Shown piece after piece: positions 27,640 through 35,404 of a stretch of DNA of 64,000 nt (within the stretch, counting starts at the first letter, position 1; each line of letters begins with the position of its first letter). Origin of the DNA: Flavobacterium ginsenosidimutans (lineage in GTDB: Bacteria; Bacteroidota; Bacteroidia; Flavobacteriales; Flavobacteriaceae); contig NZ_QJRJ01000070.1 of assembly GCF_003254625.1 (NCBI RefSeq), positions 62,001-126,000 on the forward strand, read 5' to 3'. Below the pieces are notes generated by a model. It was not told where the DNA came from. It was given only the letters and a program-made list of their open reading frames with translations, and searched no databases. Both the position numbers and the translations under genes were made by a program.

Positions 27640-29155
27640 CTTGACGGGACAAAGAAGATTTTTTCTTCTTTGTCCCGTTATTCTTTGGGGCTAATTCCTC
27701 ATTAATTAAGTAAACTACCTGAACGACCTCATTTATTCTTGCGGTTCGAAACTGCTTTTCTTCAATTGTGAATTTTTCAGGATATATTGAACCAATAATG
27801 TTTCGAAAATGAGTTAAATCCGCTTCACTACAGCATTCATTAAGCTTCATCAAATTTTTAATTCCCGTTTTTAATAAATCCGAAAGACTAATATTCTCTC
27901 CAGCTAAATCTGCTAATTTAATTTCAAGTCGATGAATTTTATTGTCATAATCCGTTTTCATCTCAGTGTAATCTTTCACTTCAATCTTTCTTGAAGCGAG
28001 CAAATCTCGGATATAAGAAATCTTCTGTTCAAATTCCTTTAGCTGAGAAATGACTCTGTTTTTTTCTGCAAGTGATTCTTTGTTGAAATCATTGAAATAT
28101 TCTTTAACAGCTGTTATGTAAATCTTTTCTGTTTCAGGTTTTGGAATATACTTTTGTAACTGTTCATAGAAAATGCGGTTAACCTCACAAGATCTGATTC
28201 TGTAATTACAGCCTTTATAACAATGATAATATGAATAATGGCTGTTTCTTCCTTTAGATATGCTGGCGGTTAAGATTTTATCGCATAGAGGGCACTTAAA
28301 CAAGCCTTTAAGGGGAAATGGTTCGGAGATTGCAGATTTAGTTCTGAAATTCTTTCTTCGTCCTTCTAAAACATCTTGAACAAGATAAAACAGCGCCTCA
28401 GAAATTAATGGTTCGTGTGAACCCATTACGTATTTTGCTTCCTCGTCTTTGAATTTAGGAATTAAAATTTTTCCACAATAAAGAGGATTACGGATCTGTC
28501 TCCAGAAATTATTTTTACTTGTCTTAAGTCCTTTTCTTTTTGCCTGAAGAAAAATCTGTTCTGTATTAAAAATATCTTTTGCAATTTCTTCAAAACACCA
28601 CTTTAGTATGGATGCTTCAGGCTGGTCAAAAGTTATATATTTCTTACCATCCTCGGTTATTTTATTTATGTAACCAGAAGGAGCCAGTCCCATATATCGT
28701 CCCTCTTTTCTGGCTCTTCTCATACCGTGAAAAGTATTTAATGCCCGTCTGTCATTTTCTACTTCAGGAGCTGCAAGATAAAAAGCAAGCATCATTTTGT
28801 TTTCTGGAATAGACAAATCCAAAGGCTGTTCTATTGCTTGAGGTTCGACTCCAAGTCTTCTTAAAGTATTTATCATCTGGTATGCATCGCCAGCATTTCT
28901 GCTGAACCTGTCCCATTTGGTAAATAAGATCAAATCCGTTTTATTTTTATACCTTTTAATGGTTGCTAGATAAAGTTTCCATTTGGGTCTATTAAACGTT
29001 TTTGCAGAATGGTCTTCATAAATAACATCCCTTACAGCAATAGAATTAATCTCACAGTACTTTCTTAGCATTTCCTCTTGATTTCTTTGCGAGTAACCCT
29101 TTTCCGCCTGCTCGTCTGTACTCACTCTCAAATATAAATCCGCTGTCTTTTTCAT
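27593..29155 (-). CDS. Large serine recombinase (integrase of the element)
   Basis: A protein of 520 aa. The N-terminal resolvase-type catalytic domain (about residues 1-150) begins DLYLRVSTDEQAEKGYS with the nucleophile Ser at about residue 12. A recombinase domain follows, then a zinc ribbon (FKCPLCDKIL with the partner pair in CYKGC, about residues 290-325) and a coiled coil (about residues 350-420). It should excise and integrate the element. The last 15 residues, VTPEGFEPPTLRAEI, are read from the antisense strand of the tRNA-Arg gene, so the gene crosses the attL site. In the excised circle the frame would run into other sequence and end after 18 different residues (see findings). The gene overlaps the small upstream gene. 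Confidence 0.93.
   Translation of the reverse strand: MKKTADLYLRVSTDEQAEKGYSQRNQEEMLRKYCEINSIAVRDVIYEDHSAKTFNRPKWKLYLATIKRYKNKTDLILFTKWDRFSRNAGDAYQMINTLRRLGVEPQAIEQPLDLSIPENKMMLAFYLAAPEVENDRRALNTFHGMRRARKEGRYMGLAPSGYINKITEDGKKYITFDQPEASILKWCFEEIAKDIFNTEQIFLQAKRKGLKTSKNNFWRQIRNPLYCGKILIPKFKDEEAKYVMGSHEPLISEALFYLVQDVLEGRRKNFRTKSAISEPFPLKGLFKCPLCDKILTASISKGRNSHYSYYHCYKGCNYRIRSCEVNRIFYEQLQKYIPKPETEKIYITAVKEYFNDFNKESLAEKNRVISQLKEFEQKISYIRDLLASRKIEVKDYTEMKTDYDNKIHRLEIKLADLAGENISLSDLLKTGIKNLMKLNECCSEADLTHFRNIIGSIYPEKFTIEEKQFRTARINEVVQVVYLINEELAPKNNGTKKKKSSLSRQVTPEGFEPPTLRAEI
27635..27641. other. attL core
   Basis: GGTCACT at the tRNA 3' end, identical to 45431-45437. The symmetry centre of the rebuilt attP places the crossover at the TC of 27637-27638. 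To the left are tRNA bases; to the right begins the element half-site CTTGACGGGAC. Confidence 0.85.
27644..27678. terminator. Strong hairpin just inside attL
   Basis: A 15-bp perfect stem, ACGGGACAAAGAAGA (27644-27658) with 27664-27678, around a T5 loop. It lies in the coding sequence for the integrase tail and directly downstream of the tRNA, so it could end or protect the tRNA transcript now that its own terminator is displaced. It is followed by TATTCTTT, a weak T tract. Confidence 0.5.
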
Positions 29156-29324
29156 CCCTCTTCCTCTTTAAATAATTTAAAACTGTTACTTTAGCAAGCA
29201 GTCGTACAAAATCTAATACTTTACCTGCCTGTTCAAGCGTTACATCTACATTTTCATCTTTCAGCATTTTCATGGCTTGCTCTGCCGTCATTTTTCCTCT
29301 TTCATTCTCATCTTCATTTCTCAT
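29052..29324 (-). CDS. Small conserved-looking protein upstream of the recombinase
   Basis: A protein of about 90 aa, reading MRNEDENERGKMTAEQAMKM, then a helical stretch LEQAGKVLDFVRLLAKVTVLNYLKRKRDEKD, and a basic tail. The frame extends upstream to 29384, but a bidirectional terminator lies at 29344-29371, so ATG 29324 (or 29291) is more likely. It overlaps the recombinase start by 104 bp in another frame, which suggests coupled translation. I recall similar small proteins in front of recombinases in Bacteroidota elements. No function can be given; a recombination directionality or regulatory role is possible. Confidence 0.6.
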   Translation of the reverse strand: MRNEDENERGKMTAEQAMKMLKDENVDVTLEQAGKVLDFVRLLAKVTVLNYLKRKRDEKDSGFIFESEYRRAGGKGLLAKKSRGNAKKVL

Positions 29325-29343
29325 TTGACAATTCCTCTTCATT

Positions 29344-29371
29344 AAAAAAAGACCGAGTCTCGGTCTTTTTT
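29344..29371. terminator. Bidirectional terminator inside the element
   Basis: GACCGA (29351-29356) pairs with TCGGTC (29360-29365), with an A tract on the left and a T tract on the right. It separates the recombinase unit from the HEPN/small-protein unit. The 234-bp gap on its right up to 29618 shows no other feature. Confidence 0.75.
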
Positions 29372-29618
29372 GTTCCACAATCATTCATCGCTATAAAGTT
29401 ATAACACTTTTTTTATTTTATCCTGATCAAAATATGGTGGGGATAACACAAATATAAAACCTAATTCGCTGAAGATCATAAGTAAAATTTACCTATCATC
29501 AATCAATCCATTTTCAGATTCTCTCCCAAAGATAAATCGCTTTTCTGTCAATGTCATGGACATAATATGTACATAAAAATAGTTCTATCATTATGGATAG
29601 CCTTATTTAGTTTAGTGT

Positions 29619-29936
29619 TCACTTATCTTCGCTCTTCTCATTTACCATTCTGTATATTTCATCCAGAACCTCTATTTCGGCACTTGGAATGAGCTGAAGA
29701 GCAAGCTCGAGAACAGAGCCTATGTATATTTCCCTGTTATCAAGTTCATCCGAATAAACCACATTCAAGCACATTTTAATAAGATTCACTCCCAGACAAG
29801 TCATATCTGTGTAACCATAAAATCTTATCTCACGTATTGATTCCCCACCTTTGTCTTGAGTAGGTTTCAGCAGTTTAAAATGATAGGATGCAAAATCTTT
29901 AAATTCTTGCAATGTTTTTATTTTATCAGTTTCCAT
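29619..29936 (-). CDS. Small acidic protein, paralogue A
   Basis: A soluble protein of 105 aa. It begins METDKIKTLQEF and contains LKPTQDKGG, EIRFYGYTD, NLIKMCLNVV and ELALQLIPSAEIEVLDEIYRMV. It aligns over its whole length with the next upstream gene (29965-30303): the same METD-x-IK start, LKP-x-x-DK-x-G, EIR-x-Y-x-Y and a C-terminal ALQL-x-P block. I do not recognise the family. It forms an operon with its paralogue (28-bp gap) and the HEPN gene. Confidence 0.7.
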   Translation of the reverse strand: METDKIKTLQEFKDFASYHFKLLKPTQDKGGESIREIRFYGYTDMTCLGVNLIKMCLNVVYSDELDNREIYIGSVLELALQLIPSAEIEVLDEIYRMVNEKSEDK

Positions 29937-29964
29937 AATTTTAAAATATTAATCTTAATCTATG

Positions 29965-30303
29965 CTATTCCGTTTCTTCTTTATTTTCTGAAAACAGATC
30001 AGCAATCTCATTTAAAAATTCAAATTCGTCAACTGGAAATAACTGCAGTGCAATTCCCAGTATAAGTCCCACATCAATGTATTGGTTTTCAATCGTAGGC
30101 GGAACTTCTGCGCTTTCCTGATCTAAAGCGATAATGCAGAGCTTCATCAGGTTTCTTATAACACAAGCAAGCTCTTGATAATCATAAACTCTTATCTCTG
30201 CATTGTACATCCCCCTTTTATCAACTGCTGGTTTCAGGGTATTTAGCATTCTTCCGCTTAATACCCTGATATTCTCCAGTCTTTTGATTTCATCAGTTTC
30301 CAT
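29965..30303 (-). CDS. Small acidic protein, paralogue B
   Basis: A soluble protein of 112 aa, begins METDEIKRLENI. Shared blocks with the 105-aa neighbour are LKPAVDKRG, EIRVYDYQE, NLMKLCIIAL and GIALQLFPVDEFEFLNEI, so the two genes are an ancient tandem duplication. It differs by an insertion of about six residues (VPPTIEN) in the middle. It starts 11 bp after the HEPN gene stops, which implies one transcript. Function unknown; a partner or antitoxin-like role for the HEPN protein is only a hypothesis. Confidence 0.7.
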   Translation of the reverse strand: METDEIKRLENIRVLSGRMLNTLKPAVDKRGMYNAEIRVYDYQELACVIRNLMKLCIIALDQESAEVPPTIENQYIDVGLILGIALQLFPVDEFEFLNEIADLFSENKEETE

Positions 30304-30314
30304 AACTTCATTTT

Positions 30315-31181
30315 TTATGCTGATAAAGTCACATCCTGATGAATTTCCGCAAGTCTTTCCAGTTCCTTCTGAATCATAACTTCTGCCTCTTTCATAAAAT
30401 CACGGCATCTGTCTTCCATCAGCTGATAGTACAGATAATCAGAGCTGTTTCTTCTGCTGAATCGAAGCGTGTTCGGATTCTTTTTCAGAAGTCTGAACAT
30501 ATTTTTTTCATCCCTGCTGTTTCGGGGGAAGTAATCAGAAGTTATACTTGTAAAGTATTCACATAGTTCAAATAAGTAGCCCATAGAAAAATGGTTAGGA
30601 GTGTACCCCAGAAATACCCTTATAAGTGAAAGGCATGTTTGCTCTACAATCTGATGAAGGCAACTCATTCTGACTTCGTAAGAAAAATACTGATCATTAT
30701 TGTAAATAAGATCCCAGATCGATGCAGAAACACTGCTTCGGTCTCCAGCGTATAATGTGGTACTTTTTACATGGCGTACCCCATAATCGATGTCAATTCT
30801 GGGATGCTTTTCGTCATCAATAAACAGAGCCTGCGAGTTCTTAATAATATTGCATAAGAATAACTGCTGGTCGCCATATAATTTCACAATATTTCGCAGG
30901 CGGTGCATAAGAATAGTAACGGTTATCATACCTTTCGATCTGCTCTTAATCTTATCTGTAATATCATTTCCTATGTTATCCTCAAATTCTTCTGCAATAA
31001 TTAGCAGATAAAGATGAACATGTTTTTCTTTTTGAACAGGCTTTTGAAAAGGCTCATTAAAAGTATAACTGCTTTTCTTCTTTGCAAAACAGTAAATGCC
31101 TATCGAATCGATGTTCTGGGAAATTACTCGATAAATTAAATCGGATGTGGTGTTTTGAATTGCTTTCATAATTTTACTCAT
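30315..31181 (-). CDS. HEPN-domain protein with nucleotidyltransferase-like N-terminus
   Basis: A protein of 288 aa. Residues 20-120 (SIGIYCFAKK, HVHLYLLIIAEEFE, ITVTILMHRLRN) resemble the beta strands of the nucleotidyltransferase-like half found in front of some HEPN domains, but no clear catalytic Asp pair is seen. Residues 165-280 form a HEPN-like helical bundle with RMSCLHQIVEQTCLSLIRVFLGYTPNHF. RMSCLH fits the R-x4-H signature of HEPN ribonucleases. HEPN proteins act in toxin-antitoxin and defence roles or as RNases. It is the first gene of a three-gene unit divergent from the XRE regulator. Confidence 0.65.
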   Translation of the reverse strand: MSKIMKAIQNTTSDLIYRVISQNIDSIGIYCFAKKKSSYTFNEPFQKPVQKEKHVHLYLLIIAEEFEDNIGNDITDKIKSRSKGMITVTILMHRLRNIVKLYGDQQLFLCNIIKNSQALFIDDEKHPRIDIDYGVRHVKSTTLYAGDRSSVSASIWDLIYNNDQYFSYEVRMSCLHQIVEQTCLSLIRVFLGYTPNHFSMGYLFELCEYFTSITSDYFPRNSRDEKNMFRLLKKNPNTLRFSRRNSSDYLYYQLMEDRCRDFMKEAEVMIQKELERLAEIHQDVTLSA

Positions 31182-31229
31182 TTTAGTTAATACTTGTCTG
31201 AAAAATTGTATTTTTGTTTAACACACAGG

Positions 31230-31301
31230 CAAGTAAGCAATTACTTGTACCGTACGGTATCAAATTTTCCCGTACCGTACATGAGATTTTTTGTATCATA
31301 C
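31230..31301. promoter_or_regulatory. Operator-like repeat array between HEPN and XRE genes
   Basis: CAAGTAA/TTACTTG form an inverted repeat at 31230-31247. Then GTACCGTAC (31247), GTACCGTAC (31272) and GTATCATAC (31293) follow at 25- and 21-bp spacing; the first lies in the perfect palindrome TACCGTACGGTA. The array lies in the divergent promoter region and is a likely binding site for the adjacent XRE regulator. Confidence 0.6.
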
Positions 31302-31330
31302 ATGAATCCCGCTTATTTATTCTTAATTAT

Positions 31331-31338
31331 TATCTTTG
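31331..31338 (+). promoter_or_regulatory. Probable -7 element of the XRE regulator gene
   Basis: TATCTTTG is an exact TAnnTTTG match that ends only 4 bp before the ATG, so the transcript would have almost no leader. Confidence 0.5.
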
Positions 31339-31342
31339 AGCT

Positions 31343-31735
31343 ATGAGTACATTAACAAAACCAAACCACATGGGGCGCAAAATCAGCCGTATCCGTGAAC
31401 TGAAAGACATGAAGCAGGAAGCACTGGCACAGGCTATGGGAACAAACCAGCAGACTGTTTCGATATTAGAAAATAGTGAAGATATCGACGATGAAAAATT
31501 AGCAGAAGTTGCAAAAGCCTTGGGAGTAACTGTAGAAGCAATTAAAAATTTTTCTGATGAAGGTGTAATCAATTATTTCAACACTTTTAATGAAGCAGTT
31601 GCAAATAATAATTTTGGCAGACAAGATACCATTAACTTTAATCCTCTAGATAAAGTTGTTGAACTATATGAACGATTAGTTCAAGCTGAAAAAGACAAAG
31701 TTGAATATTTGGAAAAATTACTTAAAGCCAAATAA
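31343..31735 (+). CDS. XRE-family helix-turn-helix regulator
   Basis: A protein of 130 aa. The helix-turn-helix is at residues 12-68: GRKISRIRELKDMKQEALAQAMGTNQQTVSILENSEDIDDEKLAEVAKALGVTVEAIKNF. The C-terminus (residues 100-130) is a coiled coil likely to dimerise (VVELYERLVQAEKDKVEYLEKLLKAK). It is divergent from the HEPN operon, with palindromic repeats between them, so it probably controls that operon and itself. This type of regulator is common in Bacteroidota elements. Confidence 0.85.
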   Translation: MSTLTKPNHMGRKISRIRELKDMKQEALAQAMGTNQQTVSILENSEDIDDEKLAEVAKALGVTVEAIKNFSDEGVINYFNTFNEAVANNNFGRQDTINFNPLDKVVELYERLVQAEKDKVEYLEKLLKAK

Positions 31736-31777
31736 TCTTTATAAAAGAATAAAAGATATATCAATTCAAGTAAAAAT

Positions 31778-31806
31778 AAAAAGAGACCAAAAGGCCTCTT
31801 TTTATT
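31778..31806. terminator. Bidirectional terminator between XRE and DUF4062 genes
   Basis: An AAAAAGAG/CTCTTTTT stem extended by CC/GG around an AAAA loop with one internal mismatch lies between two converging genes. Confidence 0.75.
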
Positions 31807-31845
31807 TACTAGCTTATAAACTTTTAGAAAAGTAAGCTTTAAGTT

Positions 31846-32835
31846 TTATTTCTTTACACTACGCATTTGCATCATAACTTGTTTGCCGTTTTCGGTTATC
31901 TTCCAAAATAAACTTTTGCCTCCTTTGTTATTAGCAGAATAATCAACAGTAATAAAATCTATAGCAGTTAAATGAATTTTTATTGTTTGAAATATTTGAT
32001 CATCCAAATATGTTGTTCCACTTGATCTTTTATTCTCAACTAAATTATAGATTGTACTTCCAATAGTTGATTTTATACTCGAATCATCTGGAATATCGAG
32101 CAAATATGGTGATATTAAAGAAAAAATTTCTCCCCATGTAAGAACCTTTTCCCAATTATCAGAGTATTGTTGCCTATTGTGGTAAAAATTGTGCTTACCA
32201 GTAATTTTAATTTTATCCTCAAGGTCGGCAAGATTCTCAAGTTGGAATTTATTTTCCTTCACTACTTCTGCTTGTAAGGCTTTATTTTCTTTACGCACCT
32301 CATTAAGTTCCTTGTATACCTCTGTATCTACTAAAGTATTTGATCTTATCCACCCAATTGCTGGATAAGTTTTTATTGTTTTGGATAGACTAAGTGCAAC
32401 CTGCCCTGGAAGTTCTTCCGCTACCCTCCAAAATTTGATAAGGCGACCTGTCGAGACCTTCTTTCTAAATTCATCCAATTTAGCTCTTAAAGAAGAATCT
32501 AGTTCTGACTTGCCAAGTGGTATTTCTTCAGGATGTGAATGAAGAAATGCCATAACCTTAATATTTTTACTGATTGCATAATCATATTCCATCTCTGTAT
32601 AACTAATTCCTTCTAAAGATGTAGAGCCATATCTACCTCCTATAATTAAAATATAGTAATCACAATCGTCAATTATTTTCTTTATAAATTCAAACTGCTC
32701 TTCATCAATAGCCGGAAAAATCTCCATACCCGCTGGGATACAATCAAGCTCCATAATTGTCTGAATGACTTTAGATCTTTCATCCTTTAAATCCGCGAAC
32801 GTGGAGCTCACGAATACCTGATACCTTTTGTTCAT
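31846..32835 (-). CDS. DUF4062-domain protein, defence-associated type
   Basis: A protein of 329 aa. The N-terminal domain (about residues 1-150) begins [37 protein letters not shown] and contains [28 protein letters not shown], the DUF4062 signature with a TIR-like arrangement. A coiled coil follows (about residues 170-210). The C-terminal third (about residues 225-329, with [15 protein letters not shown]) looks like a winged-helix or small binding domain. DUF4062 usually sits at the N-terminus of NTPase-type immune proteins; here no NTPase domain is present, so this is a short version. It is a single-gene unit. Confidence 0.75.
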   Translation of the reverse strand: MNKRYQVFVSSTFADLKDERSKVIQTIMELDCIPAGMEIFPAIDEEQFEFIKKIIDDCDYYILIIGGRYGSTSLEGISYTEMEYDYAISKNIKVMAFLHSHPEEIPLGKSELDSSLRAKLDEFRKKVSTGRLIKFWRVAEELPGQVALSLSKTIKTYPAIGWIRSNTLVDTEVYKELNEVRKENKALQAEVVKENKFQLENLADLEDKIKITGKHNFYHNRQQYSDNWEKVLTWGEIFSLISPYLLDIPDDSSIKSTIGSTIYNLVENKRSSGTTYLDDQIFQTIKIHLTAIDFITVDYSANNKGGKSLFWKITENGKQVMMQMRSVKK

Positions 32836-33122
32836 ATTCTTTTGTTATAATTACTGAAACTTTTAAAACAGTTTTTGTATAGTAGCATATATCAATTTCT
32901 ATCGCTGTGTAGATATTTGAAAAATATTGTTAAACATGACAATACTACATAAAAAAAACAGATAAATCGTACGGTTTTCCATAAAATAAAAATTGTCTTC
33001 GAAAATATTAAAATCAAGCTAACCGTTTGGTTTCTCTAAAAATACTGCTACAACAATGCTTAAGAATTACTAATATCCACTCCAGTTTAAACCATCTAAA
33101 AGAAAAAAAGCAAAGCAAAGTA

Positions 33123-33217
33123 TTGGACACAGTCAGAGAAGTGCACATAACATTTTTCCTCGTTCCTCAAAAAATGCCCTTCGGGACTTATAGCACTTCA
33201 CCTGTCTGACTGTCCAA
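33123..33217. other. Large imperfect inverted repeat, part of an oriT-like region
   Basis: The left arm TTGGACACAGTCAGA plus GAAGTGC (33123-33144) is matched in inverse by GCACTTC and TCTGACTGTCCAA (33193-33217). It lies upstream of mobC and the relaxase gene, where the transfer origin is expected. The surrounding 640-bp gap (32836-33474) has no convincing gene; a 60-codon frame at 33027-33209 overlaps this repeat and was not accepted. I see nothing at 32836-33122. Confidence 0.55.
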
Positions 33218-33380
33218 TTGAAGACTGCTTTCTTTTTTTCCTTTTTCTTTTTTAAGTATTTCATTGTAACATTCTACAGCCATCATGACCATATTTTGAG
33301 CATGATACATTCAAATATTTTCTTTAAATTAGAAGCCTGCTTTTAAAAATCTCCAAAGATCACCTCGTTCCTGTGATCAG

Positions 33381-33415
33381 CAAGATGTACGGTTGTCTGA
33401 CAACCGCCTATCTTG
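33381..33415. other. Nested hairpin upstream of mobC, candidate oriT nic region
   Basis: The outer stem CAAGAT/ATCTTG encloses 3-base bulges and an inner stem CGGTTGT/ACAACCG with loop CTG. It is 60 bp upstream of the mobC start. Hairpins of this kind next to nic are recognised by relaxosomes. Confidence 0.5.
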
Positions 33416-33474
33416 CCACCTTCTGCCTCGGAACTCGGCGGTGGAGAATCTTAAAAGAAGAGAGTTTGAAAACA

Positions 33475-33879
33475 ATGAAAAGGAAAATGATGGAAAGAGA
33501 AAATTCAAACAGATCACGCAGAATAACCCTGCGCCTGACAGAGAAAGAGTATGCAAAAATTGAAAGCCAGTTCAAGGCAAGCACCTGCAGAAAATTAAGT
33601 GATTATATTCGAAAACACTTATTCAGCAGACCGATCACAAGCACATACCGTAACCAGTCATTAGACGAACTTATGGAAGAAACCGTTGTGCTTACTTCAG
33701 AACTCCGTTCAATTGGAAACAACATCAACCAGATTGCCAGAAAAGTAAATACACTGAAAATGATTCCCGACTTCAAAGGGCATCTTTATCTGTTTGAAGT
33801 GCAGAGAAAAAAACTTTTTGAGAAAATAGATGAAGTTTCCGGCCACACCCAAAAAATATCTGAACGATGGTTGCAGTGA
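33475..33879 (+). CDS. MobC-like relaxosome accessory protein
   Basis: A protein of 134 aa from ATG 33475. It is basic at the N-terminus, with a ribbon-helix-helix-like part (RRITLRLTEKEYAKIESQFKA). The MobC signature follows at about residues 78-95 (ELRSIGNNINQIARKVN). It should bind oriT and help the relaxase. The frame is open back to 33373, but that part includes the oriT-like hairpin and was not used. It overlaps the relaxase gene by 13 bp. Confidence 0.85.
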   Translation: MKRKMMERENSNRSRRITLRLTEKEYAKIESQFKASTCRKLSDYIRKHLFSRPITSTYRNQSLDELMEETVVLTSELRSIGNNINQIARKVNTLKMIPDFKGHLYLFEVQRKKLFEKIDEVSGHTQKISERWLQ

Positions 33880-35111
33880 TAAAAACCAGCCGTTCAATAA
33901 ACAGCATTCTCAACTATAACGAAAACAAAGTTAAGGTAGGAGTGGCTGAGTGCATCAATGCCGTAAACTATCCATTGGAATTGGAGAAGTTAAGCTTTAC
34001 CCAGAAGCTGAACCGTTTTTTAAACCTGTCTTCGCTTAACGAAAATACAAAACGGAACAGCGTTCACATATCGCTCAATTTTGATCCGTCGGAAAATCAT
34101 TCTAAAGAAAAGCTGATTGAAATTGCGGACACTTATATGGAAAAAATAGGTTTTGGGAAACAGCCCTATTTGGTCTATCAGCACCATGATGCGGGACATC
34201 CTCATCTGCACGTAGTCACAAATAATATCCAGAGAGACGGGAAAAGAATTGATCTGCATCTGATAGGCGTTAAAAAATCAGAACCTGCAAGAAAAGAAAT
34301 TGAAGAAATGTTCGGACTTGTAAAAGCCGAAGGAAGAAAACAGAAAGAACAATTTTCTCTAAATCCGATAGATGTCGGTAGAGTCCAATACGGAAAAGCA
34401 GAGTCCAGAAAGGCGATTAATTCAGTTTTAAATAAGGTTTTATTTGATTACAAATATTCAAGTCTGCCTGAACTCAATGCAGTTTTAAACCTCTATAATG
34501 TTCATGCTGACAGAGGAAGTGAGGAATCAAGAGTTTTTAAAAACAATGGACTGCTTTACAAAATACTTGATCAGAAATCAAAACCGATAGGCGTGCCAAT
34601 AAAAGCCAGCGAATTTTACAGCAGGCCGACCTTAAAATTTCTGGAAGAAAAATTTAAAACTAATGACTTAGAGAAAGAGTCTTTTAAAAAATATGTAAAA
34701 AATGCCGTAAATGTGGCTTTCTGTCGTGAAACCATATTTTCTCCCGAAAAATTATCCAGGATATTAGAATCTGAAAGCATTCACATGATACTAAGAAAAA
34801 GCAGGGAAGGACAGCTTTACGGAATAACTTATGTTGACCATAAAACCAGATCCGTTTTCAATGGAAGTAGTCTGGGAAAAGAGTTCACTGCAAAAGGGAT
34901 TCGAGAGAGCTGTGCTTACAACATACTAGCATTTGAAAAAAAGCATCAGAACTCTATTTCAACAGATACTGTGAAGATTCAAGATCTAGCTTCGAGGGAA
35001 TATGTCAAAGAAAATCTTGCTGATATTTTGCTTCGTGGTGAAAAGATAAATGAATATTTTTCGAATCAATTTAGAAAAAAGAGAAAAAGAAGAATTAAAA
35101 ATGTAGTTTAA
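33867..35111 (+). CDS. Relaxase / mobilization nuclease
   Basis: A protein of 414 aa. The N-terminal relaxase domain (about residues 1-165) has RSINSILNYNENKV, NSVHISLNFDPSE and the metal-binding histidine motif HHDAGHPHLHVVTNN (about residues 110-124). The catalytic Tyr is expected near the N-terminus, where Tyr18 in LNYNENK is the best candidate. The C-terminal half is less conserved and ends in a basic tail. It nicks oriT and leads the strand into a recipient through another element's channel. The 293-bp A/T-rich gap after it shows no gene with a start codon. Confidence 0.9.
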   Translation: MVAVIKTSRSINSILNYNENKVKVGVAECINAVNYPLELEKLSFTQKLNRFLNLSSLNENTKRNSVHISLNFDPSENHSKEKLIEIADTYMEKIGFGKQPYLVYQHHDAGHPHLHVVTNNIQRDGKRIDLHLIGVKKSEPARKEIEEMFGLVKAEGRKQKEQFSLNPIDVGRVQYGKAESRKAINSVLNKVLFDYKYSSLPELNAVLNLYNVHADRGSEESRVFKNNGLLYKILDQKSKPIGVPIKASEFYSRPTLKFLEEKFKTNDLEKESFKKYVKNAVNVAFCRETIFSPEKLSRILESESIHMILRKSREGQLYGITYVDHKTRSVFNGSSLGKEFTAKGIRESCAYNILAFEKKHQNSISTDTVKIQDLASREYVKENLADILLRGEKINEYFSNQFRKKRKRRIKNVV

Positions 35112-35404
35112 AACAAAACGATACGTCACATTTTATTTTGTTATACTTTTTCTTCTATTAACGATCACATTACTTTCCTTAATAAGTCATATTTTAAAAA
35201 TCACGAATATTATAATTCACTTAATTCTTATTTTAACAATAATTTTATATAACATAGTTTTTCAAAATTTAATAATTGATTTTTAAATTCAATTAGTGAC
35301 TAAACTGTAAGCTTTTTTGTATTATTGTGTCATGATACACCATTAAGATTATCAAGGTCATTCTTTATTAACATTTCACAATACAAGTTTTCACAAATAA
35401 TAAA

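Noticed and set aside
33027..33209. A 60-codon open frame upstream of mobC
   Set aside because: It overlaps the oriT-like inverted repeat, has no recognisable sequence, and its reading reflects the hairpin arms.
35112..35290. A hydrophobic open frame after the relaxase, resembling a small membrane protein
   Set aside because: It follows a stop directly, lacks ATG, GTG or TTG, and its hydrophobic look comes from A/T-rich sequence.
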